Shown: positions 1-14,700, numbered from the stretch's first letter. The stretch: 64,000 bases of DNA from Micromussa lordhowensis (GCA_964020085.1 OZ026606.1:22847573-22911572); one strand, 5' to 3'. Numbers and translations: made by a program. The notes: a model not told the origin generated them from the letters alone.

Positions 1-29
1 GATCACGTGCAAGCAAGGCTTCACCCTGG

Positions 30-90
30 CCTGGCTACTTGGCCTAGTTACCTGGCCTGATTACAAGGCCTGGTCACCCTGTCGTGGCGG
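30..90. repeat. Short GGCCT-based minisatellite
   Basis: About four imperfect 11-14 base units, each containing TGGCCT or AGGCCT followed by GxTTAC or similar. The rest of 1-537 lies beyond the convertase stop codon and shows no convincing coding sequence. Confidence 0.5.
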
Positions 91-303
91 TGATCATGAC
101 GTGCGCCTTTTGATATTTCCACGGGTTTGTTTTTACCCCTGGTAGGTTCAGCTACAGCGGATTGGTCAAGGGGTGAGATGTTTAAAAACAAGACAGTCCG
201 GGTCCTTCAGGTTGATGGTTTGCCGACTGGTTAAGCACCACACCCCTTACAGAAACCCTAACAACGATTTCTCATTAACAAAATCCAGTTTTAAAAATTT
301 GAT

Positions 304-309
304 TTTATT
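304..309 (-). promoter_or_regulatory. Candidate polyadenylation signal of the convertase
   Basis: AATAAA on the minus strand, about 230 bases after the convertase stop codon at 538-540. It is the first good signal downstream. Inferred only from motif and distance. Confidence 0.45.
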
Positions 310-537
310 TATGGCTCTTGATCGCAAAAGTAGTCAACGTTCAAGAGGGAGCGACTCGCTCTTTTCCTGGTGTAGAGCTCGTGTTTCTCGTGACCTTGTT
401 CTCAAGTCCTTCTTCGAACCAAGGGATGGCTACCGGGTTGCAACTTTGTTTCTTTTCCACTTCACTGTAAACAGAACGATACGAGGAGATAGGGAACATC
501 TATAGACAGAGATTTGTTCTTCCTTTTCTTCGTTGTG

Positions 538-2332
538 TTAGACTTTAGTGACAATGTGTTGTGACAACCTGATCTCATTCGATGCTCTTGTTGTGGAGGA
601 CTTCCTCCCACAAGAACAAGCTCCAATCTTGTAGAGCACCACAGCTGCGCAAAGTATCACCAGGGTGACAGATGTAACGCTTCCTATAATAGCAATCTCT
701 GTCCCTGTCAGACCTGAAAGAACCACAAACATTCAGTTAGTTAAAACAATCAAAAACTATCAGAAAATGTTTTTATAAACACTGTTATCTGGGTAAGTGA
801 CAAGAGAGGATGAAGGGAAGAGAGTTAATCCCCTTATAGACCTTACTCCTTAACGTATCCTTCCCAAGCTATTTTGGCACTCCCGGTTTTGGAAGTCCCA
901 GGAGGGTCTATAAATAGCCAATCCTGTGACGTGATTTTCGGGAGAATACGGGGGATTAATTCTCTCACCGTAACGCCCTGGCCAAACGGAAACTTAGGTC
1001 TACTTTGCGACTCCGTGCCTAGCGTGCACTTGCGTTGACTTGCGATAGCTTACGCTCACTTTGGTCGAGACAAAATTCCCCTCCAAGTCGACGCACGTTT
1101 TTCACCGTTTGGCCACCCAACTCAAGTCAACGCAAGTTGAGTGACGTCCATTCGTTGTTATAGAAACGTATTAGGCAATGAAATAAGGATATTTCTGCCT
1201 TGAAATGGATTCTATTGGCGAGGAAACTCGAGAGTCCATTTGGCCACCCAACTCAAGTCTCTACGTAGTTCAACTTGCGGCTACCTGTGACTACTTGCGA
1301 GTCCGTCTGACCAGTGTTTAAGGGATAAATACACAGCCTTTCACTTCGTACGCTTTCTTAACCTTCCTCTCAGCCAAAGCGAGAAATACGCCAAATGCCA
1401 TTCTGATAAGGTACTACTACCTCGATCCACAAAGTGTCTGTGATTGGCTGCTTTAAGTGTTGGAGGAAAGGGTTAACACGATGGTCACGCGAGTCACGCA
1501 ATGTATTTTACATGGGGCTTTCAGGATTATAGGGGCCGAAAAAGTACCTTGCGCGTCGATCACGTTATCTGCGTCAATTAGACACAGAGTTAACGCGATG
1601 GTCGCGAGAGTCACGCAATGGGTTTTGTAAGATACGATCGGCTGGGGAATGTCTTAGCAGGATTCTGGAGGCAGGATAAAACAGACAAATAACAAAAGCA
1701 AAATCCAGACCTTCATGGCGACTTCCATCAGCTTTCGCAGTAACCGCACTGTCAGTAGTTACTCCTGATAATTAGAAAAACAAAACTGCGTGAGAATACC
1801 TTAAACAATAGGTGTCCAAGCCTTAAAAGACACGGCTCCTTCTTGATGTAGAAGACACAAGACAGTATACAATCAGAGTCACAATAGAACACAGTCACCG
1901 CCTCACAAAACCGATTGTTTTTATTGTTTTCCTCGTTCTTTTGTTCGATTGTTTTACGTCAACTGTGCCTTCTACACCAAGTAGGAGCCGATATAGATGT
2001 GATACAACACTTAAATGAAAAACAGCAACAACAATAACGGATATGTTTAGTCGTGAACAGTAACAGGGGCTGTGACGATGTTGAATATTATATCAAGGAA
2101 TGGAACAGTCTTGACAAATCAATACGTGAAATGAGGTCACTTTTACTTTTTATGCAAGCCTTGAAGACCGCAGTTTTTTAACTCGTTTTATCCTGTAATT
2201 TTATTGAACATTTTAATATTGTATTTTTTAACTTTTAATATTTTTAACTATTTCAAATTTAACATTTTTCTTGTTTTTGCAGGGCCACACTGAATGACAC
2301 TTTTGGTGATGTGAGCTCAATTATAAAAATAA

Positions 2333-2365
<33 letters not shown>

Positions 2366-5300
2366 GTTCAGATGAGAAAGCAGACTTCATAATTCATTCG
2401 CCTAATCAGTCTATTAAATGTCAATGCCTTGAATGACACATTCGCTATGGGAGTGCTTATTAGAAAGGGGGCCTTTATTGGAAGGAGAGCGCTTAATAGA
2501 AAAATTACAGTTGTGCTTCCTCAGTAAACGATGATTATCTTTTATCTAAACACTACGCACATTTCCGTTTAGGCATAGCCTTAATACTCGGAACTTTTAC
2601 AGATACTACAATGAACTTTACTGGACAATTCCGTCACGCAAGGACTTTAGCGAGTATAATAATCATTGCTTGAGTTTTAGTGTCAGATTTGTATCAGCCG
2701 CAGTACATGTAAGTTCTTTCCGTTTTTACCACTAATAAGAGATTACACGCAAGAATCGCAAAAGACTAGCTGGTTATGCTGCCCCATCTCGGCTAAGACA
2801 CTGAACATCGGAGGAGGTGGTGGCAAGACAACAGTAATGATTCAACTGGTCAACAACAGGGAGGAGTGAGGGTTATGGAAACGTAACTGGATTGAAATTT
2901 GAAGTTATGCTCAGACTATTACTCGTCCTCGTACTGCTACCTTAAAGAGCCATACCTTTGTTTTTGTTTACCTGCGAGAGTTTGGCTATTACATTTTATT
3001 CGAAACGAAGAAAATCACTGTGAAACTACTAATGATGACCAGTCTTTTATACTGGCGGATATCTGACACTCTTAAACATGATTGGCTGTCATGTCACACG
3101 ACAGACCACCATCGGATCAACAAATATGTGCCTTGAATACAATAGGTCAATTTATCGACATAAATAACATCATGCCTTGGCTTGATGTTGTTTTTTCAGG
3201 AACACAACTAACAATAAAGCAATAAGATTTTGCTGCACCTTGCAATATCAATAATTTCGATGGCATCGAAAATGCCGGAGGCTGACTAGAGTCCTTTAAG
3301 GTCTCTGAGGGAATTTTTAGTTTGTCGCTTAGTTGAGACCAATTAAACCAAGAAACAATAATCATCATCGTCTCTTGGTTAGGCTAACTCACCGCGAATG
3401 AACGGCCTTGACACATGAGGGTTGCTGTCCAATGGATCACTAGCTGTTCCGTGAAGAACAAGCGTCCAGTTGTACAGAGTACCTACAGCAAGCAATTAAA
3501 AATATAAGTGTTATTATATCCTTCTTAGTAAATTTTTCTTTAGAGCAATGCTATAAAATGTTCCCTGCAGGCATCGATCATCTTGGAAAATTCGCAAACG
3601 TAGTTTGCAGGCGAATCTGCTTGCAGGGCATATAAAACTGAACGGACTTTAGGAATTATTTGAAACAGGGCAGCCCACCAAAGTACCAAGTCGTGGAGCA
3701 ATCTTCCAAAACATGCCACAGAAATCAGGACTGGTAGTCGAAATTCAATTGCAGCTTCCAAGGCGCTCTGCAGGAAAAACTCCTGTATATGTACCTCATT
3801 ACATGAAAATTTCTCGACATGAAATCAGAAAGCCGATTTGAAGGAGCGAAAATAAAAGTCGCTTATTCATTATAACTGAAAGATATAAAAAAATTCTACA
3901 AATTTACGAAAATTCAGTTTTCCAAAGAATCGCAAAATCAAGTCGGTTTAAAACTTTCATGCAGTGTTAAAAATAAGTTATGATAGTATTTACCTGAAAA
4001 TACGTTGTCAGGAAAATGGTTCCTCAATCTCAATTTCCAAGTCCCCAGAGGATTTTCACCCCAAAAGTGCAGGCTAAGTATCGGCCAGTTATTGAAATCG
4101 GTCGCTATGACGTCATATGGGCGATACGGAAGGATCTGAGACACAGTTCCACTAGGCGAGGTCACATAGCCTTCTAAGTAACCACGCCTGGAAAACCTTG
4201 CCTGGATGATAACGAGCACGTGTTCCAAGTACGTGATGTTACTCTCTCCACCACAGTCATCTCCTGAGACTGTAAGGTCCACTTCAGTATCTCTACTTGA
4301 CCAGATACGTCTGTGAGAAAAACGAGACGAATTAGCAGATGAGAAATTTCACAAAGACCCCCAGTTTGGACCACCTTTTGTAGCTTGATTGCACCTGCCC
4401 GAGCTTTTTTTCTAAGATCTTCTAATTGGGGAGCAGGGATGGAGAAGTGGTGAGAGTCCTTGCCTCCCACCACTCTGGCCCGGGTTCGATTCTGGTCCGG
4501 TGCCATATGTGGGTTGGGTTTGTTGTTGGTTCTCGCTTGCTCCGAGGATTTTTCTCCGTGTTCTCCGGTTTTCCTCCATCTACAAAAACCAACACTACAA
4601 ATTCCAATTCGACCAGGATAAAGGACCTGCACGAGAACCAGCTGACGCGGCTTCCTCTTTAAATGTTGTAATTTATTTTTTATTATTTAACTTGCAACTG
4701 AGGTTAATGCCGTGAGTCTTTTCAAATGCAAGCGACTTTGATCTCTTTTTAATGTCATTCCCCGCATGAGCCTCCATCGCATGCTAGTTCCAGTCCAATA
4801 CCGAGAATACGAAAATGGTCTACGAAGTGGCTTGCTACCTGTTGGCCTTGGGTTGCGGTATCTCGCATTTGATCTGTCTGGGCACTGTACGCCATGATCT
4901 TGAATATTTCACCATTGCTGCAGCATCCATGAGTCCAAACCCAAAGTAACTGCTGACTGGAAAAGAAGAGCAACTCTTCAAACTCTGGTCGTGGTGAGGG
5001 AGACACAGTAACCTAGCTAACAATTATTAGGGAGTTTAAGAAAACCACGACGGCAACGGAAACGAGAACGTCGCTAAACAACAAAAGGTTTAATGAACAG
5101 AACAATGGCTGTTCACGTGCGTTATAATTCTTGGTACATTTCTTTGCCGTCCTCTGCAAAGCAACAACGTGAAATGACCAAATTCTGCGTTGTCCAGAAA
5201 ACGTGAACCACGACGACTAAGTTTTTCATTTTTATTTCAAATGTTTCGCCCTGTCTCAGATCAGTTTTGTGATAGTTTTGACGCTAAGAAACAAAGGAAA

Positions 5301-5728
5301 ATATCTCTAGAGTATCGCGAGTTTCGTAGGTAAAATATAAAATTGAGGTTGACTTCCGCGCCGCGTCCTGGTTTCCTAAACTCCCTAATGGTTAGTGCGC
5401 TGCACACCAGAACGAGCTGTCCTGGTTCGAGCCCTGGCCAGGGTCATTGTGTTGTATTCTTGGGCTAGATACTTTACACTCACAGTGCTTCTCCCCACAG
5501 AATGTTAGGGGCTAACTTTAGATAGACTTGCATCCTATTCAGGGAGGAGTGGCTATACCGTACAGAAGCCGAGATAAACTATACTGATGTAACCAGGTAG
5601 TGGTGTAGTTGTACTTATCTATAGGCTTTTTGTAATTTTTTTGTAAGTTTTATTCAATATTTTTGTTTTTAGAGGGCCACTAGGGAGAATACTTTTATAG
5701 TAATAGGTGTTACCCTCTTTAAATAAAG

Positions 5729-5803
<75 letters not shown>

Positions 5804-8674
5804 GCACGAAGAAGGCTAGAACAGTTGAGGACGTATCCAAAGTTTTTGCGAAACTGGTTTTCCAAGGAAAGTTATCTGCAGCTATTAAGCTTTTGGATAG
5901 CGAGAGCTCAACGGGCCTACTCAACCTTACACCAGAAGTCCTAGAAGGGCTGAAGGAGAAACATCCGGAAGCTGCAGATATCGCGGACGAGACTTTATTA
6001 TACGGGCCCTTTGATTATATTCCTCCTGGCGCTTTTAACTTGATCGACGAGAAAATGATCTTTGATGCTGCATCCAAACCAAAGGGCTCGGCCGGGCCGT
6101 CGGGGATGGATGCCGAGCTATATCGAAGAATCCTTTGCTCAAAGAATTTCAAGGCTGAGGGCAAGGTGTTGCGAGAGGAGATCGCTTTTTTCACAAGAAA
6201 TCTGCTTACCACCCATCTTTGCTGGAAGGTTACACCTCTTGCAGGCTCATTCCCTTGGATAAAAGCCCTGGAATACGACCTATTGGCGTTGGTGAGGTTT
6301 TGAGGCGAATAGTTGGAAAAACTGTCGCTGGATTTTTGAAAGAAGAGATTAAAGAAGCAGCGGGCCCCCTTCAGGTCTGCGCAGGCCATAGCGCAGGTTC
6401 AGAGTCCGCGATACATGCTATGAGTCAAGTGTTTGCAGAGGAAGGAACAGATGGTATTTTACTGATAGATGCAAGCAATGCCTTTAACCAAATGAACAGA
6501 GCTGTCGCCTTACATAACATCCAGATAACCTGCAAAGAAATGTCACTTTACATCATCAACACCTACAGAAGCCCGTCGAGGCTCTTTATTTGTGGCGGAG
6601 GTGAGATATTGTCACAGGAGGGTACGACGCAGGGGGATCCCTTGGCCATGCCCTGGTACTCAGTCAATACATCTATCATGATCCAGAGTTTAAGGATAAG
6701 CACACCAGGTGTTAAATAAGTATGGCTAGCCGATGATTCTGCGGGAGGTGGACAAATCGTGCCCTTGCATAATTGGTACAATTACCTGAGTCAGGAAGGA
6801 AAAAAGTATGGTTATCTAGTGAATGGACCAAAGAGCTGGCTGATTGTCAAGTCGGACGAACTTGCAGCTGAGGCAAAGGTGTTTGGAGATGAGGTTAATA
6901 TTACAACTGAAGGTCAGCGCCACCTAGGGGCCGTCATCGGATCTCGACTGTTCAAAGATCAATATTGTCGGGAAAAGGTCCTTGGATGGAAAGGAGAACT
7001 CGAAGCCCTATCTGAGATAGCTAGGAGCCAGCCTCATGCAGCCTACAGTGTTTTCACGAAGGGTTACAAATCCAAATTTACCTATTTCATGCGCACAATA
7101 GAGTCGTTTGAAGATTACGTCGACCCTATTCAAGAAGTGATCGACGACTTACTCCTCCCAACACTTTTCGGTCAAACGGAGCCCCTCCCTACCAATCTGC
7201 GTCAGCTTGTTACTTTGACACCCGCTCAAGGAGGGCTCGGCATGCCTGACTTACAGTATGAAGCTCCACAGCAGTTTGCTGCTTCTACGACAATAACAGC
7301 ATCGCATGTAGATTCTATTACTACACAGAGCACGTTTATGATGGCAGGCGAGAAGTCCACGGAGGAGTTAAAAAGACAACATCAAGCCTTGAAAACTGCA
7401 TCGGTGAAATCGAGAATGGAAAGTATAGATTCCACTCTACCCTCTGATCTACTGCGGTCAATAAACCAATCGAGAGACAAGGGTGCGAGCTCGTGGCTTA
7501 CCGCAGTGCCTCTTGTCGATCAAGGCTTAGTGCTGAATAAACAAGAATTCAGAGACTCTCTGCGTTTAAGGTATGACTTGCCCCTATCTGATTTACCAAG
7601 CAAGTGTGTTTGTGGTGAGAAGTATACCGTCTGCCATTCCCTCTCATGCAAAAAGGGAGGGTTCGTGGCGCAGAGACATAATGGCGTTCGCAACCTTGTT
7701 ACCTCTTTTCTTGGTAAGGTTTGCAACAACGTTGAAGTCGAACCACAACTTCAACCTCTCGATAATGAACAATTCAACCTCAGAAGCACGGTGACAAGTC
7801 CGGAGGCAAGGCTGGACATGAAGGCTGGGGGCTTTTGGTCTCGAGGAGTTACAGCATTTTTCGATGTCAGAGTAACGCATGTTAACTCCAAGTGTAACCA
7901 GGGAAAAGCAACATCCACAATCTTTAAAGAGCAGGAAGAGGAGAAAAAGCAGAAGTATCAACAGAGGGTGCTGGACGTTGAAATGGGATCTTTCACTCCC
8001 TTAGTTTTTGGAACCAACGGTGGGATGGGAGCTGACTGCAATTGCTTTCTCAAACGCCTAGCCGAGAAGCTCTCAGAAAAGAATGAGGAACCTTATCACA
8101 TTACCATCACCTGGATTAGAACATTGCTTTCTTTTGAGATTTTAAGGTCGGTACACACATGCGTGAGAGGCTCCAGGACACCTTTCCACAAAATCCCGCA
8201 AGGAGATTTTATTGATGACTGCCGTTTAAATGCGAGCGAAGCGGGTGTCCGTTGATTTTTTTTTTTTTGAAACTATTTGCCGTCACGAGTTTTGTTCATT
8301 CAAATAGTCTTGGGATTTTTGCTCTGAAAATTTTACTAGTTGACTTTCTGGCATAATTTTTAGCTTAATTACTGACTATTTTATTTAGTTAAAATGAAGT
8401 TTTTAGTATATTCCTATATATTTATAATTTTAACTATCATTTTAGCATATTAATATTTTGTAATTTAGGCGATAGTATACTTTTTCTCATTATTGTTGTT
8501 TAAAGCTTTAGTTTTGAAATTGCTTACAACCAATACTTATTTTGATATTTAATAATACTTAATATTGTAATATACATAGTAAGAGAATTTGATGTATTAT
8601 TATTAGCAGTAGTAGGTCATATATTGTAAATGTAAGTTTGTTTAAGAATTAGTCAATAAAGCTTTATTCTATCA

Positions 8675-8734
<60 letters not shown>

Positions 8735-11700
8735 TCGTTTATGATTCCCCTGATGCTTTGAAAGTAGTGTGCCGAGGACTGATCACTGATGAGGGTCCCT
8801 CTCCTCTGCAGAGGTTCAAAAGAGATTTTATGTGTGGGCAGAATCCGCTAAGCGATTTGTGTGCAGGCGTAAAATGACCGCTTGCACTCTCCTCGCACAG
8901 CGGATTTCTACAATGAACGTAATGCCCGAAAAAACAAATTAAAACAAAAGCAAACAAAAACAAGACCGCCCGAACTTCTGCGGCGTGACTGGAGTCCTGG
9001 GGACGAGAGAGGTTAGGATTTGTAGGATAAGACAAATAAACATAGTGATTTTTAACTCAAATAAAACGTGACAGAAAACGACTGAAATGTTGATCTGAAA
9101 GAAACTTCACATTTCGTGTGAGAAACTGAATGACTGGAACTCTTTAATTAATTTTTAAGGTAACCTGTAACTTCTTTAAACGCACTTTTTATGAACAAGT
9201 TTACTTCACCGCCGCATTTTCCAACGTTCACAAAGATGCAGCTGTGAGAAAATTGATCTTGTCTCTCCGCCACACCAATACATTTAAGGTGTGGCACATA
9301 CAGTGGCCTGTTCCACGAGTTCAGTTTGCTCAAGAGCAGCGTGAGTTCATGGGATTGGTTCTTTTATCAATCGCCATTCTCGTGGTGGTCCCTAACTTAA
9401 GGAATACCCAGAGCAGGCTAGCTATGATACTGCATCCACACAAACCTTAGGTTCGGACACACTTGAGACTCACCCCACAGCCCTGCTGAATTCTGCACCC
9501 AGTCATCTGAACGAGGAACATCATAATTAGATGAGTAAGCTATCAAATACTGAACGTCACGCCACGTGAGGTTAGCGCTGTAAAGAAAATTTACAATCAG
9601 GGGTTTAGCATACAATAATTCTAAAAAGGTTACAGCAAATAACAATACTATACCTAGTTAATTTTCCAGTTATTAGTGCTGAGCTGATTGGTCAAAACCT
9701 CATCTCTGATTAGTGAAATTAACTCTTATTTATTGTTTCTCATTGAATCAAATCGCAAGTGAATGAATGGCGCTTACACTCAGCAGTGAACACAGAAGTT
9801 AGGTAGGGTAGGTTATCTTTATTTATCCACAGTATAAATTTCTATTAACATGCTCTTCCATTAATAAGTAATTGAATCAAATAAAGTACCTAAATTAATA
9901 ATCTTAAAGTAACTAACTTAATTATCCCTCTAGGAACGAAAAGGTTGTTCTTTTTTTGTATTTATGAACTCACTTGACCTCCAGTGCCAAAGCAATGATT
10001 CCAGATGCTATTGCGGTTGCAGCTGAGGTCGACGTAAATGTTGACGTACAGGTGTCATTAAGGTCCGAAGTAATCTAAAGGAAAATATGTCAGCCACGTC
10101 GTAAGAAAGTAACAATTTGGGTTTCTTGCCATTTCACTGAGAAAACTGTAGCCATCTTATTGACTGACTGTTTGACTGACTGACGTGCCTGACTGTCTGA
10201 TGTGCCTCACTGACTGACTGACCGACTAAACCGACTGTCTGACAACTGCCTGTCATTCTGTCTGACTGATGGACACACTGGCTTGCTCTCTTGAGTATCT
10301 GACTGACTGTCTGTCTGACAAACTGAACCACTCTTTCGAGTACCTGACTGTCTGAATGATGGGTGAGCTTAATTTCATATACAATAGCATCAACTCCTCT
10401 CACATCATTCTTGCTATAGGTGGAAGCCTGCCAGCAGTCTCTCTCTCTCAAAAATCCGTTGGGAAGAACGCAAAACAAGTAAGCATGCGAGCGTGACTAT
10501 AAGCATGACGTACAATCGGTGAGCGGTGATGCCACGATTTGCGAGTAGCGCGGGTGTTGGATCGTCTTCCGATGCCCATGCTACTAGGGGCTTGCGGCAT
10601 CACCGTTCGCACGTCATGCTCAGACACTTGCTTGTTTTGCGTTCTCACCCATGGATTTTCGGGGAAAAGAGAGACTGCTTGCATTCTAGCGGAAGCTATA
10701 ATCCCTGAACACCTCTCACATATCCAGGGATGCTTCCATTTCTACTGACTGGTGACTGACTCACGGACTGCTGAGTACCAGACTGACTGACGGCTGAGTG
10801 CCTGACTGCTGAGTGAGTGACTATCTGACTGAGTACTTATAATACCTGACTGGGTGATTGATACATGTAGGTGAACTTACAATAGAATCAACTCCAGCTC
10901 CCACATTATCCTGGCTGTATGTGGAAGCCATTATGGCTGAACACCTCTCAGCATATCCAGGGATGCTTCCATTTCGACTGACTCCAGTAATGGTAATAGT
11001 GAAGACACTGTTTGCATAACCATTGAAAGCACAGTTGTCAAATTCTCTTCCACCATTCCCAGCTGCAAAAACAAATATTGATCCTTTCCCTTGTCGGCCC
11101 TAATAGTGTACAAAGGAATAAAAAAAAAGCCGGATAAAAAATAAATAAACAGGATGACAGGTAGAAATTAAACAACAACATCTGAAAGATAATACACCAT
11201 AGCTTGATTAAGACAAAGAGAGGAAATGACTGACTTGCATAAAGGTAAATCAATTCATAGCAATTTTACCTATACTAGCCAAGACTACTGAGCCTGCGAA
11301 CAGCAGACGTATTTCCGGTCATACGTCTGCTGTTCGCAGGCTAAGCCAAGACCTGTTTAGTTCAACTTACTGATGATTTGTACACTTATTTAAAAGAGAG
11401 AAGTAGAAATTTATTTCATTTCTAGATTGGGGTACCCGGCAGCACTCAAATACTTCATTTAAAGACCTTTCAGAGACTCACTATTTTTGTCCCTTTCTCC
11501 AGCTGGTCCCTTGCTAGTTGTTCTGGTCCTTCCATGGTCCATCCTGTGTCAGCAGGACCCCAGCTACATGAATAGATATCTATGTACTGTCGCTGGTATT
11601 GAAACGCTAGAGCCTCCATGGAATCTGTAGGGTCATCATCTCCGAATACACGAATACCTACAGACAAAGAATCCCTGGGTAAAACTTAAGTTTACCTCCT

Positions 11701-14700
11701 CTTGGAAAATATGTTAAACTTTAAAATACACGAAGGATAAGGAATGGAATGTTTCAAAACAATTCTGAAAACACTTCAATTACAGAAATTCACATTACCT
11801 CCAAGTTTTGCATTAAAGGCAACTCCAATTCCACAATGACTGTTATTAGCTGAGGCTGCAATGACTCCACCACAGCGATTACCGTGCCTGAAGAAAAGCA
11901 GCTAAACAGCGTCAATACAATTCTATACTCTGTAATTTATATCATCACACAAAACATTGACTTAAGAACCCACTCGAGAAGAAAACAGAAGGGAGAGGAA
12001 AAAGATTATGTGTTGACAGATACATGTAGATGAGTCTTAATGAACAATAATTGAAAGGAACACCTGCATTTGGATGGCTAATTATCGATAATTAACTGCA
12101 GTAGTTATGGATGGATCGTTTACTCACAAAAACTGTTTGGAAAGATTAGAAACACAAAAAAGCCCAATTCTATTACTTGCTAATTTATTTCTCCAAATGA
12201 ATATATGAAAGATCACATATTTGAACTGCGGCGAAATATATCAAGACATGATTGATCATCGCAGCCTGAAAAAAAAAAACTGGTTCAAACACATGACCTC
12301 TGCAATACTAGTGCAGTGTTCTACCAACTGAGCTATCAAGCCACATGGGAACTGGTCACATTGCGTATTGCAGAGGTCATGGGTTCGAATCCCATTCAGG
12401 CCTGAATTTTTTTAAATTGCAACTCTTTTACTTTAGAACCGCACATATAAGGCATATTGGGTTATCAAACCTCAACTGACGCTGTGGCCAGGTCTCTTTC
12501 GAATCACTAATGGTTCACAACTGATACTAGTTTTCAGTCATGCAAAGTTCTAAAGGTTTTAAAAAATGTTGCAATCACATTCCTCCTAATCCGAAAAAAT
12601 TGATTCATTTTCTTTTTACCCTGCAAATGTCCCCACAGGATCAGGTGCCGGAGTTTCATCCAAATCTACCAGATCCAAGCTTGCTGTAGGATCCTGGCGA
12701 AAATAAAACAAAAGTTAGCAAACAGGATAGTGTTCAGCTGTTTCTAATCAGCTTTGAATTCTGCCGAGACACTTGTTTGACATTTTTTTGAAAGTAGTTA
12801 TTGTTTGAAACTGTCTTCCGAGTTGATAGTGCATCAAGGTTCCTTGGAAAAGCGACTAAGTATTAACTGACTTTCCTGCAATGTTGTCTCTTGAGGAAAA
12901 GTTTGGATTAACATTTGACAACTTGTTGTTATTGAAAAGTATTGAGAATTTCTTAATCAGTCAATTGTTAATGAACATGTAAGATGAAGTAGATAACTTT
13001 CTAGACTTTACTTACATAATTATCTTGTAAATCAGGATGGAATTGTTGAAGGCCATCATCAACAACTGCGACAACAATCCCTTTGCCTGTTACACCTTGC
13101 TGCCAAACCTTGTCAATATTCATTCCCTTTCCATCAGGAGAATTCTGAGTAAAAGGAAAAGGCTGTGAAATAAAGTTGACCCTTGCATCTCTACACTCTA
13201 AATGTGAGGGGGTTTGCGATACAGACCCCTAAAGGTGGTCTCCTGTACGAGTGTCTGGTGGCATTCTTCCGTCGGACAATTTTAAAATTGAAGTTCTTGG
13301 AAATGAGATTTCTGGCATTCTGAGGCCAAGTCAGCATGTTATAACATCTCCAAACCCCCTGAATCCCCCATAGATCCACCCCTGTGCTCAGTGGAAACAG
13401 AAAATACTCAAGACAGTGCGGGTTCAAGATTAATTAACAGTGAAAATATATAAATAACGGAAGACGCAAATCCAAGGGAAGGTAATCTGAATTTGAAATA
13501 GCAGGGAGTATGAGATAACCGAGTATGAAATAACAAGGTTTAAATATATTTATTACAATTATATTGTTGTTTCCAAATGTGAGGTCCAGATGTCGAAATG
13601 TCTATACTGAGATTATTGCTAGAATACAATCAAGACAGGCTACTAGAAATGGCCAAAGTGTACAGGCTGTCTACAGGATGGTACCTCAAATCTTCCTTAT
13701 TGCTATGAATATAATAATATTCTATTTAACAATTAGATTATGAGCTCGAGATTTCTATCGCGCGATAGAAATCGAGAGCGAATAATCTAATTGTTTTAGT
13801 ATAAATCTACTAGTCGTTCAAAACTTAATCTAAATCCTCTTCTCAACACTTCAAAAACGCCAAGAAACGGCCGTCATTTTGTTAACAAGTGCATACTGTT
13901 ACGCTACTCACTATCTATCACAGAATAGATAGTGAATAGCGTAGCCAATCAGAGAATGGCATTCGTGATAGAACGCTAGTAGATTTATACTAAAATTTAA
14001 TAGACAGTATATATACCAGTGTAATTATTTGAATTATATGCATATACATGTATGCTGAAACATGTTTGAAAAATTTAAAACTGCTGTCTTGTTGTGATTT
14101 TCCTGCTTTTCCAGACCTTTCAAAATGGTACATATTCTATAAATTGCCGTCTTAAGTATCCCCTATGAGAAGGCTCGTCCTGTAGGGAATCTGAGTAGCT
14201 AGTGTTTCTTTTGAAGCATTTTATATAAAGTTGTTGTTTGATTGATTGTTGTATTAATTGAATGATGTTTTGTTTATTCCATTAACTCGGAGCAGAAAGT
14301 AACAAATGCTAACATTTATTAACAAGCAAATACACTTCAGTCCTGCACTCTCAAAATACATGCATGACTTATTATTGTAATATTGAACTGATTGTCATGC
14401 TTATTTAAATTCCTATTTAATAACTGTTTCTTCTGTATATTTTGTGCTTATTCATTTTTTATCATGTATTATATTCCGTGACACTGAAGCTTAAAAAAGT
14501 CACCTACTAATAAACCACATAGAAAGAGAAGGAAATTAGATCTTTCAGGATGAATACATACAATACACAAGTTTAAATTATACAGGCCTATATGTTGATC
14601 AAAGTACACAGTGGGCAATTCAATAATAAAGGTTTCTCAGATAATGACTTAAATTTATTACTCACCAAATACCATCTTTGCTCTCTCCACCCGGGATCAT

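Noticed and set aside
4174..4632. Long minus-strand frame of 152 residues
   Set aside because: It joins a SINE to a wrong frame of the convertase P-domain exon.
5707..5805. Protein start with a long tyrosine run
   Set aside because: It is the (TTA)n microsatellite read as codons; the retrotransposon coding begins after it.
9148..9333. Extra convertase exon in the large intron
   Set aside because: Exons ending at 9474 and starting at 4956 join in phase with no missing family residues, and this frame shows no convertase sequence.
12290..12345. Functional tRNA gene on the minus strand
   Set aside because: Its 3' end lacks a matching acceptor stem and it is one arm of an inverted repeat.
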